Assembly (NCBI GenBank): GCA_965221345.1
Contig: CBDCSD010000002.1
Location: forward strand, 2,418,001-2,482,000
Reading direction: 5' to 3'
From: Bin5 sp965221345
Lineage (GTDB): Bacteria > Chloroflexota > Anaerolineae > Caldilineales > Caldilineaceae
Length of the DNA: 64,000 nt
The notes beneath the pieces were generated by a model, which ran no database searches, had not been told where the DNA came from, and saw only the letters and a program-made list of their open reading frames with translations. Below are positions 16,623 through 23,205 of this stretch, piece by piece. The position numbers and the translations under genes are program-made. Each line of letters starts with the position of its first letter. Within the stretch, counting starts at the first letter, position 1.

Positions 16623-18845
16623 TCAGCGGTCTGGTTCTGATGCGCTGCCCGCGGTCCCGGCGCTCCCGGTCTTCCAGAAGACGCGACTATTGGGGTCACC
16701 GTAGAGCGTGTAGGCGAGCCAGGTGGGATTGGCGCTCTGCATCGCGCGAATCTGCCGCCGCGCCGAGAAGAACGCCTCGCCGAGCGTCTTCCCGTCCCAC
16801 AACTCCTCGTAAAAGATCTGTGCGAATCTGGAGGCCAGTTCGTCATGTACTTCCCACAACGCGCCAACGAACGCGGTCACGCCCAGGTGATCCACCAAGC
16901 GCTGTGCCCAGCCGCCCAGCCCGGTCAGGTTGAAGCCGACGCGGGCGCCGTGACAGGTGTTGAGGAAAATGAGCGGTCTTTCGCGGCGCAGCCCCCTGGC
17001 TCTGCGCCGGGTCAGGTCGCTCGGAAAGAGTGGTTCGTCTTCCAAAACGATCGGCGATTCGTCCACGAAGGTCTGATTGTAGTTGCCATGTGAGGCGAAA
17101 TGGAAAAGCTGGGCGCCGCCCTGTTCCGCCTGTTCCAGGAACTGGGCGCGTGTTGTAATCGGCGGTGCTATCTCGATCTGTCGCGCCGCCAGACTGTCAA
17201 AATACTGGATCTCTTGCGCCACAAAGTCCAGTTCAAGCATCGGCGCCACCAGCCGGGCGGCCCGGATGTTCAGATCGGACGGCACTGCCGCGCCCGCCAG
17301 CCAGCGGCTCATCCGCCAAGCGCCGGCCAGGTGGTCGTCCTCCACATCGCGACCATCCACTACGTCGTAGGGCTTGACCAACTCCCAGGGAATCCAGGGT
17401 TCGTCGCTGACGATCAGCAGGTTGCTCAACTCACCGGCGTCGCGCCGCGCCTTGAGTTCCCAATACACCTTGCGCAGGGGCGCCGGGAAAAGCTGCTCAT
17501 ATAGCTCGACGCCGAGATCGGCGACCTCGTCCTCCATCCGAACAGCCTCGTCGCCGGGCAGATCCGCGCCGGCCCGGGCCGCGAAACCGCTCAGCCGCTC
17601 GACCAACCGGTCAAAGAAAAGGTCGGGTCGGGACAGTTCATTGAAAACTATCGATCCAACGCCGCGGCCGTCTAGCGCCAGCAGCTTCTGTGAATGGAGA
17701 TGGAAATGGAGCGTGCGCCCGTCCGCGTCGCGGGTGATGCGCAGCTCGACATCCGCGGCCGGGAGCGGTGTCCCCTGCGAAATGGATACGCCGTCCACCG
17801 CACGGACGACCGAAGCCGTACCGAATGCGGGAGACGCAGCGCCGTCCTCGTCGCCGACCGTCGCTGCCCGCCGTGTGCCGCCCCGCAGAAGTTGAAAGCC
17901 CCTGACCGCCACCTCCAACGTCAGCGAGCCGGCATTCCTGCCCCGGTGATAGAAGTCGACCGTCACCCAATGGGGGCCGCTGCGTTCGTCAACCAGCTGT
18001 AGCAGAAAGACGGCCGGCTGCGAATCACTGTCCTGGGGCACCGCGATCGTGCGCCGCAGCGCGGGGCCGTCGCGCGCGCCCGCGCCGTAACCGCTGACCT
18101 CTTCAAAGCCGGGCGCCCGCACCACAACATCCACATATTCAGTTTCGTCCTCAAAAGCGATACCAACTTCGCCTTCGCTGCGGCTCTCACGGGGCCGGTC
18201 GCGCACCAACTGCACTACCAGTGGATACTTGACATCGTTGCTGTTGGAGATCGTCGGCGGAAAGTCGACGTACGTGTAAAACTGGACCATCGCACCGCCT
18301 CTGGCAACACCCGCCGCAGGCGCGGCCGCCGATTCCGGGCCCGGCGTCCAATTGCCCCATGCCGGACCACCCGTCCGCGGCAGTTCGCTTGAACCGGGCA
18401 ATGGAGCCTGCCCGCCCTGCGGGGAAGCGGAGCGCGGCGTCTGCAACGAACGCGGCACATAATGGGCCGGATCGTCCCGCATTACCCGCAGCAGGTTGAG
18501 CGCCTGCAGGTAGCTGATACCCTTAGGCGTTGCATAGCCGGGGCCATCACCCGCAACGTCGTCGCGCATCGCTTCTTCAATAATAGGCAGCGCCGCGTCA
18601 ATGGACGCGACGTCGTCGAGGAAGCCGGTCAGGACGGCGCGTCGTTCCAGCGCGCTGATAATGCTGTTGCTCGCAGCCGCTGCCGCCGCCATTCGCAGGC
18701 GGTCCACTTGGCTGCGCGTCAGCGCGTCAAGATCCCAATAACTGCGAAAGAACCGGCGCAGGACCGACTCCACCATGTTCAGGAGCAGGCGATCATCCCA
18801 GTTTCGGGACGACAACCGATCTCGTTTTCCTTCCAGACCTGCCAT
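16623..18845 (-). CDS. CHAT-domain (caspase-like) protease with helical N-terminal region
   Basis: Protein of 740 aa; the ATG at 18845 is preferred because AAAGGA lies 7 nt upstream (a longer frame reaches 18896). Layout: a helical region at about 1-115, a Pro/Gly/Ala-rich linker at about 125-180, a beta-rich domain at about 190-330, then a CHAT domain to the end. The clan CD dyad is complete: His586 in FASHGNY and Cys631 in NTCHGARVG. CHAT proteases act as cell-death or defence effectors in some bacteria (for example gRAMP-linked Csx29) and are of unknown role in many others. The upstream 286 bases hold no partner gene; mutS follows. Substrate and trigger unknown. Confidence 0.9.
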   Translation of the reverse strand: MAGLEGKRDRLSSRNWDDRLLLNMVESVLRRFFRSYWDLDALTRSQVDRLRMAAAAAASNSIISALERRAVLTGFLDDVASIDAALPIIEEAMRDDVAGDGPGYATPKGISYLQALNLLRVMRDDPAHYVPRSLQTPRSASPQGGQAPLPGSSELPRTGGPAWGNWTPGPESAAAPAAGVARGGAMVQFYTYVDFPPTISNSNDVKYPLVVQLVRDRPRESRSEGEVGIAFEDETEYVDVVVRAPGFEEVSGYGAGARDGPALRRTIAVPQDSDSQPAVFLLQLVDERSGPHWVTVDFYHRGRNAGSLTLEVAVRGFQLLRGGTRRAATVGDEDGAASPAFGTASVVRAVDGVSISQGTPLPAADVELRITRDADGRTLHFHLHSQKLLALDGRGVGSIVFNELSRPDLFFDRLVERLSGFAARAGADLPGDEAVRMEDEVADLGVELYEQLFPAPLRKVYWELKARRDAGELSNLLIVSDEPWIPWELVKPYDVVDGRDVEDDHLAGAWRMSRWLAGAAVPSDLNIRAARLVAPMLELDFVAQEIQYFDSLAARQIEIAPPITTRAQFLEQAEQGGAQLFHFASHGNYNQTFVDESPIVLEDEPLFPSDLTRRRARGLRRERPLIFLNTCHGARVGFNLTGLGGWAQRLVDHLGVTAFVGALWEVHDELASRFAQIFYEELWDGKTLGEAFFSARRQIRAMQSANPTWLAYTLYGDPNSRVFWKTGSAGTAGSASEPDR

Positions 18846-19131
18846 CTGTGTCCTTTCGTACCGGCAGTAAAATGAATCTGCACCTACCATCGGCAAATAG
18901 TCACTGGAGTAGTGGGCAGGATCCTAACATAGCGGCCGAGGTTTTTCAATTCTTCCCTAACTTTCTCGACGGGCCGCCGTGAGCGCGGCCGTCGCAGGCG
19001 CCCGCGACTTAATCCGGGCCAAGCCCTCCCGGTTTGGTGATTTCGCCAGGAACAGTTGTAAAATTTCCAGGTGCCTTGAATGACAGTGAGCAGTGACCAA
19101 CGGCTACCGCAATCTCTCCCAGGAGCGTCAA

Positions 19132-19743
19132 ATGAGCATCGTCTATCTGGCCCGCACAGTTTACGACGGCATCATCGCCCACGCCCGCGAAGGGAAACCG
19201 GAGGAGATCTGCGGAATCCTGCGGGGCCGCGCCGGTCGGGCGACGCAGCTCTACCGCGCCCGCAACCTGGCCGAGGACAGGATAGACAACTATGATGTCG
19301 ACCCACAGACTCTTTTGAAGCAGTTCGAGTTTGAAGAGGCTGGCGACGAGATGGTGGCGATCTACCACTCCCACCCGGTCTCGGTCGCCTATCCATCGGC
19401 CACCGACGCCTGGAACGCCCATTACCCGGACACGTACTACCTCATCTGTTCGCTGGAGTTCGACGACGCACCCGCCCTCCGCGCCTTCCGCATGGAGCCC
19501 CAGTGGCCCGATGCCGACATCGAAGCGACGCGTACAACAGTCCCATTTGATGAAGTGCGACCCGGCCTGTTCGGCTTCTACCAAGCCGCCCACACCCCTG
19601 TTCCGGATGCCCTGGCTGACCTCCTCGACGGGATCGAGCCGCCGCTCTATGTCGTTTTCGACGTTGACGAATCGGGCGCAGTCGACGATTTTCGGGTAGT
19701 CAACCTGCGAGAGTTCCCCGTGCAGGTCCTGGAAAACCTGTAA
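19132..19743 (+). CDS. JAMM/Mov34 (M67) metalloprotease
   Basis: JAB1/MPN-type zinc protease of 203 aa. The full JAMM motif is present: Glu25 (in EEICGIL), His79-Ser80-His81-Pro82, Ser89 and Asp92. The start at 19132 has AGGAG 7 nt upstream. In Mycobacterium tuberculosis the related Mec+ releases cysteine from the sulfur carrier CysO; in Pseudomonas QbsD trims a carrier's C-terminus to expose Gly-Gly. Here a carrier ending in GGSG, an E1 and a CysM lie downstream, so one or both activities fit. It is separated from them by 823 bases including a promoter, so it may be expressed separately. The C-terminal 80 residues are not part of the core. Confidence 0.9.
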   Translation: MSIVYLARTVYDGIIAHAREGKPEEICGILRGRAGRATQLYRARNLAEDRIDNYDVDPQTLLKQFEFEEAGDEMVAIYHSHPVSVAYPSATDAWNAHYPDTYYLICSLEFDDAPALRAFRMEPQWPDADIEATRTTVPFDEVRPGLFGFYQAAHTPVPDALADLLDGIEPPLYVVFDVDESGAVDDFRVVNLREFPVQVLENL

Positions 19744-20155
19744 GCCTCCTATAATGGAAGGAAGAGAACGCGACCGCGTCACGGTGCATAACCGGCACTG
19801 GGACCTCAATTCTGCAATTGCCTACCTCTCGTCCGTCTACGGCGCAGGATACGGTGCCTACCAGATGCATACAAAGACTCCGGAATGCCCGCTCCCAAGT
19901 GTATCCCAGATTCTTGAAAGGCAACCGCTGTCCCAATCAGGAATCACGCGTTTGGCCGCCGTCGATGGTCCAATATGCTTGAGTCGGCTCCGCAAACTGG
20001 TTCTATTTCCAGAATATGATATTTTTGACTTGAGGACGCCATTTGTTTCGGTTGAGGGGAAAGACCATGACGCGCCGCCCCGGAGTTCTGTCCAACACTA
20101 GTTTCCCACTTTCCGCCGCACATCTGTTGGGATGCACGCCCCGCCTCCGGCCAGT
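19744..20155. other. Intergenic region between the JAMM gene and the sulfur-carrier operon promoter
   Basis: A frame of 115 codons follows the JAMM stop on the plus strand (19754-20101), but it lacks a ribosome site and any recognisable domain, so it is not called a gene. No terminator hairpin was found after the JAMM stop. Confidence 0.45.
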
Positions 20156-20184
20156 TTGACATCTTTCGCTACAAGAATTATAGT
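20156..20184 (+). promoter_or_regulatory. Strong sigma-70 promoter of the sulfur-carrier operon leader
   Basis: Perfect -35 TTGACA (20156-20161), 17-nt spacer, -10 TATAGT (20179-20184, 5 of 6). Transcription would start near 20191, giving about 310 nt of leader before the terminator and about 375 nt before the first gene. Confidence 0.75.
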
Positions 20185-20190
20185 GACGGA

Positions 20191-20467
20191 CGGGAAAAAA
20201 CAATACCAAAGCATTTCAATCCTGATGAGTGATCAAAGACAGGCGACCTACCTGAAAACTTGCTCGTGTCCTTAGCGGGCCCCGCCAGCACGACGCTGGT
20301 GGTTTCCCGCTGTCCTGAACAGGAGCGATGAAGGCGTTCGCTTGACTTTGAACTCGCACTCGACGGACGTTTCCACGGCCGGAGTGGCGCCAGGCTATCG
20401 CAGTTGGAGTCAACACATACCGGCAAGCGCGCGGAACCGGGACGTAGTGCCAAGGTAGAAATCGAAC
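20191..20467 (+). ncRNA. Structured leader RNA of unknown class (candidate riboswitch or attenuator)
   Basis: Between the promoter and the terminator lie about 280 nt without a gene but with strong local pairing, for example GCGGG..CCCGC (20275-20310) enclosing CCGCCAGC/GCTGGTGG. Two segments, GATGAGT (20224-20230) and GCGATGA (20325-20331), are each perfectly complementary to the 5' arm of the terminator (20473-20481), so either could act as antiterminator. I see no T-box AGGGTGGNACCGCG box and no hallmark of SAM, TPP, cobalamin or Moco riboswitches. Downstream genes suggest a signal tied to cysteine or sulfur. The class is unassigned. Confidence 0.5.
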
Positions 20468-20505
20468 GCCGGACTCATCGCACTGATGGATCCGGCATTT
20501 TTTTT
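20468..20505 (+). terminator. Intrinsic terminator/attenuator upstream of the sulfur-carrier gene
   Basis: Stem GCCGGA / TCCGGC extended inward by CTCATC/GATGGA (one mismatch, one wobble) around GCACT, then a run of eight T (20498-20505). It lies 62 bases before the carrier ATG and downstream of a strong promoter, so it must end most transcripts unless disrupted: the layout of an attenuator. Confidence 0.85.
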
Positions 20506-20566
20506 CGGGGCCGCCGCGGGCCACGGCCCAACTGCACTGAAATGACCAAAAAAGGAGAGCCGAGGA

Positions 20567-20845
20567 ATGGCAACTGTGTTTGTGCCGACCGCCCTGCGCC
20601 GCTTCACTGCCGGACAGTCGAAGGTGGAAGCGACCGGGTCGACCGTTGGCGAAGTGATCGGTCAGATGGAAGGCAGCTACCCGGGCATCGGTGAGAGGCT
20701 TTTGGACGAAGACGGTAACGTGAAACGCTTTATTAACGTATTCCGCAACGACGACGAGATTCGCACCCTGGACGGGTTGGCGACGACCGTTGGCGAGGGC
20801 GACAAGATCTCAATTGTGCCGGCGATGGCTGGCGGGAGCGGGTGA
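20567..20845 (+). CDS. MoaD/ThiS-family ubiquitin-like sulfur carrier (CysO-like)
   Basis: Beta-grasp protein of 92 aa. The family C-terminal strand ISIVPAMAGG is present, but the chain continues for two residues and ends -GGSG. Active carriers end in Gly-Gly, which the E1 adenylates and converts to thiocarboxylate; the extra Ser-Gly must be removed first, as in QbsE. AGGAG and GAGGA precede the ATG. The E1-rhodanese gene starts 5 bases after the stop, so the two are coupled. With CysM downstream, the closest model is the CysO pathway, in which the carrier delivers sulfide for cysteine synthesis. Confidence 0.92.
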   Translation: MATVFVPTALRRFTAGQSKVEATGSTVGEVIGQMEGSYPGIGERLLDEDGNVKRFINVFRNDDEIRTLDGLATTVGEGDKISIVPAMAGGSG

Positions 20846-20849
20846 AATC

Positions 20850-22121
20850 ATGGCACGACTCAACCGGGACCAACTGCTGCGATTGGCAAAGAGCGAGATC
20901 GAGGAGATCACCGTCAACGAGGTGAAGAAACGGATCGACAACGACGAGGCGGTGACGCTCATCGATATACGCGAGCGCGATGAATGGGTGCAGGGACACA
21001 TCCCCGACGCGGCATTTGTGCCGCGCGGTTACCTGGAGCTGCAGATAGAGCAGCATCAGACGGACCGCTCGCAGCCACTGGTGATCTACTGTGCCGGCGG
21101 CGTACGATCGGCGTTTGCCGCCCGCAATCTGCAGGAGATGGGGTACACCAATGTGTACTCGCTCATCGGCGGATTTGGCGGCTGGAAGAACGCGGGGCTT
21201 CCCTTCAAGGTGCCCACGGTTTTGTCCGCCGAGCAGGGCATTCGCTACAGCCGCCACACGATCCTGGACGACATTGGCGAAGAGGGGCAGATCAAACTCC
21301 TCGACAGCAAGGTGCTGCTCATTGGCGCCGGTGGGCTGGGCAGCCCGGCCGCCATCTATCTGGCCGCCGCCGGTGTCGGGCAACTGGGCATCATTGACTT
21401 TGACGAGGTCGACGTCTCCAACCTGCAACGCCAGGTCCTCCACGGGGTCAGCGACGTGGGTCGCCCCAAGGTCGAATCGGCCCGCGACCGTATCGCCGAA
21501 ATCAATCCTGATGTCACTGTGGTGGGTTATCGCGAGCCGATCACCAGCCATAATGCCTTCGAGGTCATGCGGGGCTACGATGTCGTCATCAACGGGTCGG
21601 ACAACTTCCCCACCCGCTATCTGGTGAACGACGCCTGCCAGATGCTCGGCATTCCGCTCGTGGACGCCAGCATCTTCATGTTCGAGGGCCAGGTAACCGT
21701 CTATCAGCCCGAACAGGTCGACGCCGACAGCCCCTGCTATCGCTGCCTCTACCCGGACCCGCCGCCGCCCGGCGAGGTGCCCAGCTGCGCGGAAGCGGGT
21801 GTACTGGGCGTCCTGCCCGGCATCGTCGGCTCGGTCCAGGCGATCGAAGCGATCAAACTGATCGTCGGCATTGGCGAGCCGCTCTCCGGTCGGCTGCTCA
21901 TGATCGATACGCTCGACATGACCTTCCGTACGCTCACAGTGAGCCGCTCCGTCGATTGCCCGGTCTGCGGCGATGATCCGTCCGTGACCGAGTTGATCGA
22001 TTACGAGCAGTTCTGCGGTATGCCCAGCTTCGACGAGCAGGCAACTGAGAACGTGGCTGAGGCCTTTGCTGAAGCGGCCGGGCCCAACGGAACCGGCCAG
22101 CCGGCCCTGGTAACGGTATAG
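20850..22121 (+). CDS. Rhodanese-ThiF/MoeB fusion (E1-like activator of the sulfur carrier)
   Basis: Fusion of 423 aa. Residues about 15-118 are a rhodanese domain with catalytic Cys81 in the CAGGVRS loop. Residues about 128-375 are a ThiF/MoeB/E1 domain: GAGGLGSP at 159-166 binds ATP, Cys296/Cys299 and Cys370/Cys373 form the zinc site, and Cys313 is the candidate acyl-transfer Cys. A tail of about 45 residues follows. In the common MoeZ/MOCS3 type the rhodanese is at the C-terminus, so the order is reversed. The ATG at 20850 is chosen; a longer frame starts inside the carrier gene. It would adenylate the carrier and load sulfur from a persulfide. Confidence 0.93.
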   Translation: MARLNRDQLLRLAKSEIEEITVNEVKKRIDNDEAVTLIDIRERDEWVQGHIPDAAFVPRGYLELQIEQHQTDRSQPLVIYCAGGVRSAFAARNLQEMGYTNVYSLIGGFGGWKNAGLPFKVPTVLSAEQGIRYSRHTILDDIGEEGQIKLLDSKVLLIGAGGLGSPAAIYLAAAGVGQLGIIDFDEVDVSNLQRQVLHGVSDVGRPKVESARDRIAEINPDVTVVGYREPITSHNAFEVMRGYDVVINGSDNFPTRYLVNDACQMLGIPLVDASIFMFEGQVTVYQPEQVDADSPCYRCLYPDPPPPGEVPSCAEAGVLGVLPGIVGSVQAIEAIKLIVGIGEPLSGRLLMIDTLDMTFRTLTVSRSVDCPVCGDDPSVTELIDYEQFCGMPSFDEQATENVAEAFAEAAGPNGTGQPALVTV

Positions 22122-22132
22122 ATCGAGAAATG

Positions 22133-22165
22133 AACAGTGGATAGTGAAAGCCACTATCCACTGTT
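22133..22165 (+). terminator. 14-bp perfect hairpin between the E1 and cysM genes
   Basis: AACAGTGGATAGTG (22133-22146) pairs fully with CACTATCCACTGTT (22152-22165) around AAAGC. Only three T follow, so termination would be partial. It lies 11 bases after the E1 stop and 13 before the cysM start, and may tune expression or be a repeat remnant. Confidence 0.55.
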
Positions 22166-22178
22166 TCCCGGACTGCCT

Positions 22179-23144
22179 ATGATTGCCCAGACCTTGAAGC
22201 CGATTTCCACAGAGAGCCCCCTGTCAGACGGTGCGATCTCTGTGCTCGACGATATTGGCAATACGCCTCTGCTGGACCTGACCGAGTTCGCCCGCGGTTG
22301 CGGCGCGCCGGGCGAGGTTCAGTTGTACGCCAAAGCGGAGTGGGCAAATCCCGGCGGGTCAGTGAAGGCGCGCGCCGCCTTTAAGATTGTGGAGGAGGCC
22401 GAAGCGGACGGCAGGTTGGGCGCCGGCCAGACACTTATCGACAGCAGCAGCGGCAATACCGCCATCGCCTACGCGCTGGTGGGCGCTGTCAGGGGGTTCC
22501 CGGTCCATCTGGTGATGCCAAAAAATGTCAGCCGCGAGCGCAAAGCGCTGGTGAAGGCATACGGCGCCACCCTGATTGAATCGGATCCCTTGGAAGGTTC
22601 GGACGGGGCCATCCGCTTGGTGCGTGAGATCGTCGCCGCCGACCCGCATCGATACTTTTACGCCGATCAGTACAACAACGATGCCAACTGGCGCGCCCAT
22701 TACGAGGGCACCGGCCCTGAGATCTGGCGGCAGACACAGGGGCGCGTTACCCATTTCGTTGCCGGTTTGGGCACGACCGGCACCTTTGTCGGCGCAGGCC
22801 GTTTCTTGCGCGAACAGAATCCGGCGGTGCAGTTGGTGGCCGTGCAGCCCGAAGATGAGCTCTCTGTGATCGAAGGGCTGAAGTATCTGCCGACGGCCAT
22901 CACACCGGGTATCTATGCACCGTCACTGGTTGACCGTCACATGACTGTTGCCGCCGAGACCGCCTGGGACGCCACGCAGGCGCTGGCGCGTGCGGCAGGG
23001 CTGTTTGTCGGTTTCAGCAGCGGCGCGGCCGTCGCAGCCGCGGTGCAGGTGGCGAAGGAACTTGCAGTCGGTTCTGACGATGTCGTCGTCACCCTTCTGC
23101 CCGATGACGGCAGCAAATACGTGAGTCTGGGCCTTTTTGACTGA
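22179..23144 (+). CDS. cysM: PLP-dependent cysteine synthase, CysM-like
   Basis: Fold-type II PLP enzyme of 321 aa. Lys63 in NPGGSVKARAA forms the Schiff base, SSSGNT at 89-94 binds the carboxylate of the substrate and GLGTTGT near residue 200 holds the phosphate. The start at 22179 follows the hairpin; an in-frame GTG at 22137 would lie within it. Family members add a sulfur donor to O-acetylserine or O-phosphoserine. Position after a carrier and its E1 suggests a carrier thiocarboxylate as donor, as in M. tuberculosis CysM, but cystathionine synthase activity cannot be excluded. Confidence 0.92.
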   Translation: MIAQTLKPISTESPLSDGAISVLDDIGNTPLLDLTEFARGCGAPGEVQLYAKAEWANPGGSVKARAAFKIVEEAEADGRLGAGQTLIDSSSGNTAIAYALVGAVRGFPVHLVMPKNVSRERKALVKAYGATLIESDPLEGSDGAIRLVREIVAADPHRYFYADQYNNDANWRAHYEGTGPEIWRQTQGRVTHFVAGLGTTGTFVGAGRFLREQNPAVQLVAVQPEDELSVIEGLKYLPTAITPGIYAPSLVDRHMTVAAETAWDATQALARAAGLFVGFSSGAAVAAAVQVAKELAVGSDDVVVTLLPDDGSKYVSLGLFD

Positions 23145-23205
23145 AGCGCGCAGACGCCACCGGCAGCGGCTGGTAGACAAGACTACACTGGCCGTCGCAC
23201 TCCTC

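Noticed and set aside
19009..19809. Long minus-strand frame of 266 codons
   Set aside because: It lies antisense to the JAMM protease gene, which has an intact motif and ribosome site; the minus frame shows no domain.
19754..20101. Plus-strand frame of 115 codons after the JAMM gene
   Set aside because: No ribosome site or recognisable fold; composition like intergenic DNA.
20191..20505. T-box leader for cysteine
   Set aside because: The context and the terminator fit, but no AGGGTGGNACCGCG-type T-box sequence or specifier-loop hallmarks could be found, so the class is left open.
20733..22154. Minus-strand frame of 473 codons
   Set aside because: Antisense shadow of the rhodanese-E1 gene, caused by high third-position GC.
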